Assembly (NCBI GenBank): GCA_964405335.1
Contig: CAYONP010000147.1
Span: 1-8,493, forward strand
Length of the DNA: 8,493 nt
DNA from: CAYONP01 sp964405335
Lineage (GTDB): Bacteria; Armatimonadota; UBA10988
Reading direction: 5' to 3'
Made by a program: the position numbers and the translations under genes. The notes under the pieces are model-generated. The model saw only the letters and a list, made by a program, of their open reading frames with translations, did not search any database and was not told where the DNA came from. The first letter of the stretch is position 1. Each line of letters opens with the position of its first letter. Of the stretch, positions 1-6,868 are shown piece by piece.

Positions 1-2
1 TG

Positions 3-89
3 CCCGAGCCGGGCAGCCTGGCGGTCCTCGGTTTCGGCTGCCTGCTCGCCTGGCGCCGCCGCAGGGGGTCAGATCCCATCATCGGCTGA
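3..89 (+). CDS. C-terminal end of a PEP-CTERM sorting-signal protein (partial)
   Basis: Only the last 28 codons before the TGA at 87-89 are inside the window. They read Pro-Glu-Pro, then a hydrophobic stretch (GSLAVLGFGCLLAW), then four arginines and a seven-residue tail, GSDPIIG. This is the three-part layout of a PEP-CTERM signal: PEP motif, one membrane helix, basic cluster. In that family the signal sends exported proteins to an exosortase (EpsH/XrtA type), which cuts near the PEP motif; such proteins usually end up at the surface or in exopolysaccharide. The functional part of the protein lies upstream of the window, so its role is unknown. The tail after the arginines is a little longer than usual, and its Gly-Ser-Asp-Pro codons fall inside one arm of the inverted repeat at 65-77. 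The gene converges on the minus-strand gene ending at 93, with 3 bases between the stops. Confidence 0.82.
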   Translation, partial: PEPGSLAVLGFGCLLAWRRRRGSDPIIG

Positions 90-146
90 TCCCTACCGAT
101 CCGGCGCGCGCTGGTCATCGATCGGATGAACTCGGGACCTGACCCC
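65..146. repeat. Imperfect inverted repeat, 13-base arms at 65-77 and 134-146
   Basis: The left arm is GGGGTCAGATCCC (65-77). The right arm, GGGACCTGACCCC (134-146), matches its reverse complement at 12 of 13 positions. The arms are 56 bases apart and enclose the 3' ends of two converging genes. The left arm is itself an almost perfect palindrome around A71. The right arm overlaps a small hairpin, CCTGA at 138-142 pairing with TCAGG at 149-153. There is no T-run, so it is not a classical intrinsic terminator. It might be a REP-like element or a structure insulating the two convergent transcripts; both are inference. Confidence 0.45.
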
Positions 147-398
147 GATCAGGGCGGTGACGGCTAGAATGGCGCCGAGGAGGCACCAGGTGCCTTCGGC
201 AGCGACGTTGAGGCGGTGCATCGCCTGGCGCGCGTCGGCGATCTGCAGGGCGAGGGCGTCGCGCGCGGCGGCGGCTTGGCCGAACGCCTCGGTGGCGGCG
301 ATCAGCAGGCGGTAGTCGGCCAGGGCGTAGAGCCCGCTGACGACGCTGGCGGCGAGGCCGAACAGGAGCGCGGCGGTGAGCAGCAGGCGGGACATCAT
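93..398 (-). CDS. Small two-helix membrane protein, unrecognised
   Basis: I do not recognise this 101-residue protein. The start is set by a GGAGG ribosome binding site (CCTCC at 405-409 on the + strand) six bases before the ATG whose first base is 398; the frame stays open five codons further to a GTG, but that would place the site inside the gene. Residues about 4-27 form a hydrophobic helix rich in Leu, Ala and Gly. Residues 28-66 are an Ala-rich, probably helical stretch with regular charges (EAFGQAAAARDALALQIADA). Residues about 69-86 form a second hydrophobic helix, followed by a basic, polar tail. The layout suggests a small inner-membrane protein with a helical hairpin in the periplasm or cytoplasm. 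It is transcribed away from the ferredoxin gene and towards the PEP-CTERM gene. No convincing promoter was found for it. Its coding reality rests on the ribosome binding site and the coherent membrane topology. Confidence 0.6.
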   Translation of the reverse strand: MMSRLLLTAALLFGLAASVVSGLYALADYRLLIAATEAFGQAAAARDALALQIADARQAMHRLNVAAEGTWCLLGAILAVTALIGVRSRVHPIDDQRAPDR

Positions 399-451
399 GG
401 GTGGCCTCCGCACCGGTCAGCATCACCGACGCGGCGGCGGTTCCGTCGCCG

Positions 452-480
452 TTGACCGCCGCATGGCGCGGCGCTAGAAT
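452..480 (+). promoter_or_regulatory. Sigma70-type promoter for the ferredoxin gene
   Basis: TTGACC at 452-457 is a five-of-six match to the -35 consensus. After a 17-base spacer comes TAGAAT at 475-480, a five-of-six match to the -10 consensus. Transcription would start near 487, giving a leader of about 28 bases before the ATG at 515. The promoter lies between the two divergent genes and supports the downstream ferredoxin start, because an upstream in-frame start at 401 would put the promoter inside the coding region. Confidence 0.7.
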
Positions 481-514
481 AGCCGCCGGAGCGCGGTGCG
501 GCGGAGACGGGCGG

Positions 515-829
515 ATGCCGATCGTTCGGATCGACGGCAGCGACAAGCAGATTGAAGTCGGCAAGGGCGCCAATCTCCGGCGCAGCTTACTGCTCTCCGG
601 CCTGACGCCATACCGCGGGCTCGAGCAGCCGCTCAACTGCCATGGCCTGGGCCTGTGCAAGACCTGCTGGGTCGAGCTGGTCGAGGGTGAAGAGAACGTC
701 TCGGCGCCGTCGAAGATGGAGCGGCTGCCGCTGATCAAGCCGCTGGCCGCCGGGCGCCGGCTGTCCTGCCAGTTGCGCATCTATGGTGACTGTGTCGTTC
801 GCCTCCATTCCAGCAACAGCGCCGAATGA
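515..829 (+). CDS. 2Fe-2S ferredoxin
   Basis: This is a 104-residue single-domain ferredoxin, a soluble one-electron carrier. Four cysteines fit a [2Fe-2S] site: C42, C48 and C51 in the loop NCHGLGLCKTC, and C85 in LSCQ. The spacing C-x5-C-x2-C-x33-C resembles the adrenodoxin/bacterial type more than the plant type (C-x4-C). A fifth cysteine, C93, lies near the end. The N-terminus has the expected beta strand (MPIVRIDGSDKQIEV), and the length suits the family. The ATG at 515 was chosen because GGAG at 503-506 lies eight bases upstream and the promoter at 452-480 lies just before. No reductase, P450 or dioxygenase partner is in the window, so its redox partner is unknown. It is 149 bases from the ATP synthase operon, which has its own promoter, so the two are probably separate units, though readthrough is possible. 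Confidence 0.88.
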   Translation: MPIVRIDGSDKQIEVGKGANLRRSLLLSGLTPYRGLEQPLNCHGLGLCKTCWVELVEGEENVSAPSKMERLPLIKPLAAGRRLSCQLRIYGDCVVRLHSSNSAE

Positions 830-904
830 CCGGCTCGCGGTCGCGGACTTGTCACCCGGTGCCGGCGCGTCAGCTTGTCGGCAGGCCGATCGGGCCGTGC
901 TCGG

Positions 905-933
905 TTGACACGGAACGGGTCGGTCGCTAGACT
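905..933 (+). promoter_or_regulatory. Sigma70-type promoter for the ATP synthase operon
   Basis: TTGACA at 905-910 is a perfect -35 match. A 17-base spacer leads to TAGACT at 928-933, a four-of-six match to TATAAT that keeps the key first T, second A and last T. Transcription would start near 940, about 40 bases before the ATG at 979. It lies in the only sizeable gap (830-978) before the run of closely packed atp genes. No operator or riboswitch was recognised in that gap. Confidence 0.72.
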
Positions 934-978
934 TCGGAGCGCGGTGGTGCGGTCTCAGCGCACGGTTGGCAGGCGCGC

Positions 979-1227
979 ATGCTGTGGAATTCCACGGAAG
1001 GCCGGCAGGCATCCGAGGCGTTGGTGCGGTATGGCGCGCTCGGCTTCTCCCTGGCGCTGGGCATCGCCTTCTTTTCGTGGCTGGGTTACCTGGCCGATGA
1101 GCGGTTCGGCAGCGCTCCGGCGGGGCTGGCCGCCGGCTGCCTGCTCGGCGCCGGGCTGGGGCTGTACAAGCTCATCCGCGATGTGGTCCGCCAGAGCGTT
1201 GAGGACGAGCCCGAACAGGACGGCTGA
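979..1227 (+). CDS. atpZ: AtpZ-like F1Fo ATP synthase accessory protein
   Basis: This 82-residue protein has two membrane helices (about 18-38 and 46-64), joined by a short loop containing GYLADERFG, and an acidic tail (VEDEPEQDG). The Gly-x-x-x-Asp-x-x-Phe-Gly loop followed by a Gly/Ala/Leu-rich helix ending in YKLIRDVV is typical of the AtpZ / ATPase_gene1 family, which sits at the head of many atp operons and is thought to help c-ring assembly with AtpI, or in some species magnesium or calcium uptake. ATG 979 is preceded by a modest GGCAGG five bases upstream. It is the first gene after the operon promoter and ends six bases before the next gene. The family call is based on size, topology, loop motif and position. 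Confidence 0.8.
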   Translation: MLWNSTEGRQASEALVRYGALGFSLALGIAFFSWLGYLADERFGSAPAGLAAGCLLGAGLGLYKLIRDVVRQSVEDEPEQDG

Positions 1228-1233
1228 ACCCCG

Positions 1234-1668
1234 GTGATGCGCCCACTCGATCCCTCGTTCCCGGCCCGCGTCCGCGAGACCACGCTCGGTCTGGCGGGGA
1301 TCGGCTTCCTCGTTCTCTGCACCCTGCCCGACGCCCGCATCGCCGGCTCGTTCGCCGCCGGCGTCGGCGTGGCCGTGCTGCTCTGGTGGGTCACCGAGCG
1401 ACTCGTCCTCGGCGCCGACCGCGAGCGCTGGCGGGCGCGGGAAATCGCCGGCGCGGCCGGGCTCTACCTGCTGCCCCTGGCCGCGGCCGCGCTCTACTTG
1501 TGGCAGTCGGTCGCGCGCGACTGGCTGGCGCCGGTCGCCTTCACCGTCGGCTTCTCGCTGCCGGGCCTGGTGGTCTTCCTCAAGGCCATTGCCCTCGGTG
1601 GACTGCCGCACGGGGCCGAGCCGGCGCCGGTCTACTCGGCCTGGCGAAAGGCGGCCGGCGGTGACTAA
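1234..1668 (+). CDS. atpI: AtpI-like membrane protein (putative Fo assembly factor)
   Basis: This 144-residue protein has four predicted membrane helices, roughly at residues 16-32, 36-54, 69-90 and 96-116, and a short polar C-terminal tail. That matches the length and topology of AtpI, the non-stoichiometric subunit I encoded just before atpB in many bacteria and implicated in c-ring assembly. Sequence similarity is weak by eye, so the call depends on topology and position between atpZ and atpB. Either the GTG at 1234 or the adjoining ATG at 1237 could be the start; I see no strong ribosome binding site (an AGGA at 1217-1220 is too distant), so translation may be coupled to atpZ. The 3' end overlaps atpB by eight bases, which suggests coupling. 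Confidence 0.62.
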   Translation: MMRPLDPSFPARVRETTLGLAGIGFLVLCTLPDARIAGSFAAGVGVAVLLWWVTERLVLGADRERWRAREIAGAAGLYLLPLAAAALYLWQSVARDWLAPVAFTVGFSLPGLVVFLKAIALGGLPHGAEPAPVYSAWRKAAGGD

Positions 1669-2629
1669 CCGACTCGGCGCGCTGCTCGGCCTCGCCTCGC
1701 TGCTCCTGCTCCTGCCGGCGTGGGCGCAGCACGAGCCGGCCGGCGAGCACGCCGCGGCGGCCGAGCACGGCGAGGAGCACGCCGAGCCGGTCAGCGAGCT
1801 GGCCATCGAGCACGGGTCGTGGTTCTACGGCATCGCAGGCTGGGTCAACGAGACGATCTTCGGCGGCGCGCGGGTGGTCTCCGGCTACATCTTCGTCTCG
1901 TGGTTTGTCATCCTGCTGCTGGTCGGCCTGGCGGCCCGCGCGACGGCGGGGATGCGGGCCGACCCGGCGGCGACCGGGCCGCCGCACGGGCTGCAGAACT
2001 TCTTCGAGATGACCGTCGAGGGGTTGACCAACTTCGTGGTCGGCATCCTCGGCCCGCACGGGGCGAGGTATGCGCCGCTGTGCGGCACCTTCTTCATCTA
2101 CATTCTGGCCAACAACTGGATTGCGGTGGTGCCCGGCTTCGTCGCGCCGACGTCGACGCTGAACATGACCCTGGCGCTGGGCCTGACCGCCTTCTGTTCG
2201 GTGCAGTACTTCGCCATCCGCGAGAACGGGCTGAAGGGCTACCTGTACCACTTCGCCGGCAGTCCGAAGGATGTGCTGGGCTGGGGCCTGGCGCTGCTGA
2301 TGTTCCCCCTCGAGGTGATTGGCGAGCTGGTCAAGCCGCTGTCGCTCTCGATGCGTCTGTTCGGCAACATCTTCGGCGAAGACACGGTGGTGATCCAGAT
2401 CGCGCTGTTCACCCTCGGCCTGGGCGGCTGGAAGATCGTGAACCACCACGTCGAGCAGGCCGGTGCGCTGTGGGTCGGGGTGGTGCCGCTGCACTTGCCG
2501 ATGATGGCCTTCAGCCTGTTCGGCGGCCTGATTCAGGCACTGGTGTTCACCATGCTGGTGAGCATCTACATTTCGCTGTTGACCTCACACGATCACGATG
2601 CGGAGCACGGCGAGGCGCACGGACACTAG
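1661..2629 (+). CDS. atpB: ATP synthase Fo subunit a
   Basis: Subunit a forms the ion half-channels against the c-ring in the inner membrane. The essential arginine is R232 in LSLSMRLFGNIFGED, followed by acidic residues E240 and D241; Q292 in GGLIQALVF corresponds to the conserved glutamine of the last helix. The start is GTG 1661, with AGGCGG at 1649-1654 six bases upstream; it overlaps the previous gene by eight bases. The reading frame extends upstream to 1589, but that segment is a shadow of the AtpI-like gene. At 322 residues it is longer than the E. coli protein (about 270). Residues 1-22 look like a signal peptide, with a Leu-rich core and a possible cleavage site at AWA-Q. A His/Glu-rich stretch follows (residues 24-51), and the C-terminal tail is also His-rich (HDHDAEHGEAHGH). 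Signal-peptide-bearing a subunits are familiar from Bacteroidetes/Chlorobi-type operons. Confidence 0.96.
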   Translation: MTNRLGALLGLASLLLLLPAWAQHEPAGEHAAAAEHGEEHAEPVSELAIEHGSWFYGIAGWVNETIFGGARVVSGYIFVSWFVILLLVGLAARATAGMRADPAATGPPHGLQNFFEMTVEGLTNFVVGILGPHGARYAPLCGTFFIYILANNWIAVVPGFVAPTSTLNMTLALGLTAFCSVQYFAIRENGLKGYLYHFAGSPKDVLGWGLALLMFPLEVIGELVKPLSLSMRLFGNIFGEDTVVIQIALFTLGLGGWKIVNHHVEQAGALWVGVVPLHLPMMAFSLFGGLIQALVFTMLVSIYISLLTSHDHDAEHGEAHGH

Positions 2630-2651
2630 CGCCCCGCAAGGAGAGCTGGAC

Positions 2652-2960
2652 ATGTGGTACGGATTTGCGCTGGCCATCGCGGTGGGCCTGGGTCTGCCGC
2701 TAGCGGTCGCCTTCGCCTCGCACGCCCAGGCGCGCGCGGCGGTGGCGGCGCTGGAGAGCATTGCCAAGCAGCCCGAGGCGGCCGGCAAGGTGCAGACGGC
2801 GATGATCATCGCCCTGGCCCTGATCGAGTCGCTGGTGATCTACGTGCTGCTCAGCTTCTTCCTGATGAACGGCAAGCTGCAGACGGTGAAGGAAGTGGTC
2901 GAGTCGACGCCGGCCGCGGCCGAGGCGCCGGCGCGGACGACGACGACCCGCACGCGGTAG
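2652..2960 (+). CDS. atpE: ATP synthase Fo subunit c
   Basis: Subunit c forms the rotating ring that carries ions across the membrane. This 102-residue copy has two helices (about 4-34 and 47-72) joined by the polar loop AKQPEA; the usual Arg of the RQP loop is Lys here (K39). The ion-binding carboxylate is E59 in ALIESLVIY. Counting from the loop, Q26 aligns with Q32 of the Ilyobacter sodium-type c subunit, and E59, S60 and Y64 align with its E65, S66 and Y70, but Leu replaces T67. The glycine-repeat packing motif of helix 1 is missing: the matching positions 19, 21, 23, 25 and 27 are V, F, S, A, A. A tail of about 30 residues rich in Ala, Thr and Arg follows helix 2, longer than usual. The start ATG 2652 has AAGGAG at 2638-2643. 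Confidence 0.95.
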   Translation: MWYGFALAIAVGLGLPLAVAFASHAQARAAVAALESIAKQPEAAGKVQTAMIIALALIESLVIYVLLSFFLMNGKLQTVKEVVESTPAAAEAPARTTTTRTR

Positions 2961-2981
2961 CGCCGTAGATGAGGTGAGCGC

Positions 2982-3482
2982 ATGAGCGAGGTGCTCGCTA
3001 GTCTGGGCATCGTGCCGGTCCAGATCCTGCTCAACATCGTGGGCTTTCTGGTCCTGCTCGCGCTGCTGCGGAAGTTCATGTTCGGGCCGATCTCGACCAT
3101 GCTCACCGCGCGGCGCGAGCAGATCGCCCATGATCGGCAGGAGGCGGCCCGGCTGCGGGCCGAGTCGGAGGGCCGTCTGGCCGAACTGTCGAGCCGGCTG
3201 GACAACATCGAGGCCGAGGTGCGCGATCGGATGCAGGCGGCCGAGCGCGAGGCCCAGGCCGTGCGCGAGGAGCTGCTCACCGAGGCGCGCGCCGACCGCG
3301 AGAAGATCCTCGATTCGGGCCTGGCCGAACTGCGTCGCGAGCGCGAGAAGCTGCTGGTCGAGATCCGCGACATGGTCGCCGACCTGGCCATCGTCGCCGC
3401 CGGCAAGATCGTCGAGGCCGAACTCGATGTCGATGCCCACCGCGCCATGATCGACGACATCGTGGAGCACGGCGTGCGATGA
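2982..3482 (+). CDS. atpF: ATP synthase Fo subunit b
   Basis: Subunit b is the peripheral stalk that holds F1 against rotation. The 166-residue protein has one N-terminal membrane helix (about residues 12-30, VQILLNIVGFLVLLALL) followed by RKFMFGPI, the usual membrane exit. A long charged coiled coil follows (about 38-135), rich in Glu, Arg and Ala. The C-terminal helix, with LAIVAAGKIVEAELD, is the part that binds delta. Length is close to the usual 156-170. ATG 2982 is preceded by GAGGTG at 2971-2976, five bases upstream. Only one b gene is present, so the stalk is probably a b homodimer, unlike lineages with b and b'. The last four bases overlap atpH (ATGA), indicating translational coupling. 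Confidence 0.95.
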   Translation: MSEVLASLGIVPVQILLNIVGFLVLLALLRKFMFGPISTMLTARREQIAHDRQEAARLRAESEGRLAELSSRLDNIEAEVRDRMQAAEREAQAVREELLTEARADREKILDSGLAELRREREKLLVEIRDMVADLAIVAAGKIVEAELDVDAHRAMIDDIVEHGVR

Positions 3483-4120
3483 GATACGCCAGCCGACCAG
3501 CACGGCGCTACGCCCGGGCCGTCTACAACCTGGCCCGCGAGGCCGACCGGCTCGAACCGGTGCTGGCCGAGCTGCGCGCCTTTGGCGCCCGGCTCGGCGA
3601 GCTGCCCGAGCTGGCCGAGTTCCTGGCTCACCGGCGCGTGCCGGCGGGCCGCAAGCTCGGCGTGTTGGCCGACTTGGACACCGGCGAGGCCGAGGCGCGG
3701 CTGCTGCCGGCCGACGAACTGGCGCGGCACTTTGTCGAGTTGGTCATCCGCAACGCTCGGGTCCACCTGTTCGGCGAGATCCTCGATGCCCTGGCCACGC
3801 TCGAGGATGAGCGCCAACAGGTCGTCCACGCGCGGGTGACCACGGCGGTGCCGCTGCTGCGCGCCGAGCGCGAGCAGATCAGCGCCAAGATCGCGCAGTT
3901 GGCCGGGGCGCGCGAGGTCGACCTCGACTGCCAGGTCTCGCGGCGGGTGCTCGGCGGGGTGGTCATCCATTATGGCGGCAAGGTGATCGACGCCAGCGTA
4001 CGGACCTATCTCGACACGATGCGCGAGACGCTGCGGCGGGTGCGGGTCAGCGAGTTCGCCGGCGGTGAGTTCCTCAGCCTCGACGAGGCCAGGCTGCGCG
4101 GCTCGGTGGCCCGCGACTGA
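3479..4120 (+). CDS. atpH: ATP synthase F1 subunit delta
   Basis: Delta links the b stalk to the top of the alpha/beta head. The N-terminal helical domain (about residues 5-110) begins with ARRYARAVYNLA, characteristic of the family. The C-terminal domain contains the signature LGGVVIHYGGKVIDASVRTYL (158-178; conserved Gly-Gly, Asp171 and Arg175). The protein has 213 residues against a usual 175-185; the excess is mainly a charged tail of about 28 residues after MRETL. The ATG at 3479 overlaps the atpF stop codon (TGA 3480-3482), so translation is probably coupled. It ends 11 bases before atpA. The identification is firm from motif and position, although delta is the least conserved F1 subunit. 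Confidence 0.93.
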   Translation: MRYASRPARRYARAVYNLAREADRLEPVLAELRAFGARLGELPELAEFLAHRRVPAGRKLGVLADLDTGEAEARLLPADELARHFVELVIRNARVHLFGEILDALATLEDERQQVVHARVTTAVPLLRAEREQISAKIAQLAGAREVDLDCQVSRRVLGGVVIHYGGKVIDASVRTYLDTMRETLRRVRVSEFAGGEFLSLDEARLRGSVARD

Positions 4121-4131
4121 CGGAGAGCAAG

Positions 4132-5859
<1,728 letters not shown>

Positions 5860-5868
5860 GAGTCTCCG

Positions 5869-6861
5869 ATGCTGAAGGTTGGGTTCATCGGTTGCGGCGG
5901 CATCGCCCACGCGCACGCCGCCGGCTGGAACGAGACGTCGGCCGCCGACACGGCCCGCGTCGCCGCGCTGTGCGATGTCGATCCGGGCAACATCGCCGCG
6001 CTCGAGGCCAAGCTCGGGCAGAGCGACACGCCGCGTTTCTCGGACTGGAAGAAGATGCTGGCCGAGACCGAGGTCGACGCGGTCGACATCTGTCTGCCGC
6101 ATCACCTCCACGCGCCGGCGGTGCTCGATGCCGCCGCGGCGGGGAAGCACATCCTGATCGAAAAGCCGCTGTGCATGACGCTCGACGAGGCGGCGCAGAT
6201 CGAAGCGGCGATCGCCGCGAGCGGCGTGACCCTGATGTGCGCGCACAACCAGTTGTTCGAGCCGGCGGTGCGGCACATCCGCGGCGAGCTGGACCGGGGC
6301 CTGATCGGCGAGCTGCAGATGGTCTACAGCGCCGACTGCTTCCGCACCAACCGGGGCAGCAACTGGGGCTGGCGGAAGGACCTGGCCACCGCCGGCGGCG
6401 GTTGTCTGATCGACACCGGATATCACCCGACCTACCGCCTGCTCCACGTCGCCGGCTCGCCGGCCACCTCGGTGACGGCGGTGACCGGGCGGTACCAGTG
6501 CCAGATCGAGGGCGAGGACACGGCCAACGTGCTGGTCACCTTCGCCAACGGCGCGATTGGCCAGATCCTGACCAGTTGGGCCTTCCCGCTGCCGCACGGC
6601 ACCTGGCAGGTCTACGCCTTCGGCACCGAGGGCGCGGTCTATGCCCACGGCAACCGGTTCCTGCACGTGCCCTATCAGGGCGACGCGAACGAGCAGACGC
6701 TCGACCCGCGCAACGGCTTTGCCGAGGAGGTCAAGCACTTTGTCGACTGTCTGGCCAACGGCACGGCGCCACTCCAGACGCAGGTCGATGGAATCAACGT
6801 ACTGAAGCTGATTCTGGGCGCCTACGAGGCGCGGACGACCGGTCGCACGGTCGGCCTCTGA
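5869..6861 (+). CDS. Gfo/Idh/MocA-family NAD(P)-dependent oxidoreductase
   Basis: This 330-residue protein belongs to the family that oxidises or reduces sugars, sugar acids and inositols using NAD(P). The N-terminal Rossmann fold starts at residue 1, with the dinucleotide loop GFIGCGGIA (5-13) and a likely cofactor-ribose contact at the end of strand 2 (CDVD, 35-38). The EKP motif is at 98-100, with K99 the expected catalytic lysine. The C-terminal domain carries GGGCLIDTGYH (176-186), with D182 and H186 fitting the family's catalytic Asp-x3-His. Length is normal and the frame intact, so it looks active; the substrate cannot be read from sequence. There is no signal peptide, so it is cytoplasmic. 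It has its own ribosome binding site (GGAG 5859-5862) and lies nine bases after atpA and seven before atpG on the same strand, so it is almost surely co-transcribed with them. That position is very unusual. Confidence 0.93.
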   Translation: MLKVGFIGCGGIAHAHAAGWNETSAADTARVAALCDVDPGNIAALEAKLGQSDTPRFSDWKKMLAETEVDAVDICLPHHLHAPAVLDAAAAGKHILIEKPLCMTLDEAAQIEAAIAASGVTLMCAHNQLFEPAVRHIRGELDRGLIGELQMVYSADCFRTNRGSNWGWRKDLATAGGGCLIDTGYHPTYRLLHVAGSPATSVTAVTGRYQCQIEGEDTANVLVTFANGAIGQILTSWAFPLPHGTWQVYAFGTEGAVYAHGNRFLHVPYQGDANEQTLDPRNGFAEEVKHFVDCLANGTAPLQTQVDGINVLKLILGAYEARTTGRTVGL

Positions 6862-6868
6862 GGAACTG

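Noticed and set aside
165..170. TAGAAT, a possible third -10 element
   Set aside because: It lies inside the minus-strand gene, no acceptable -35 is found 16-18 bases upstream (ACCCCG at 142-147), and no gene starts just downstream.
401..514. Upstream extension of the ferredoxin frame to a start at 401
   Set aside because: The promoter at 452-480 would lie inside the coding region, and the added residues are not ferredoxin-like. ATG 515 has a Shine-Dalgarno sequence and begins the first beta strand.
830..904. Possible terminator after the ferredoxin gene
   Set aside because: There are short GC-rich palindromes such as GGCCGATCGGGCC, but no stable stem followed by a T-run.
1589..1660. Upstream extension of the atpB frame to an ATG at 1589
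   Set aside because: The extra 24 residues overlap the AtpI-like gene and do not look like a signal peptide, whereas GTG 1661 has a ribosome binding site and begins a good signal-peptide-like segment.
5860..6868. Oxidoreductase gene as a mobile-element insertion or assembly join
   Set aside because: No terminal inverted repeats, target duplication or transposase were seen, codon use resembles the neighbours, and ribosome binding sites and gaps on both sides are orderly. Misassembly cannot be excluded without reads.
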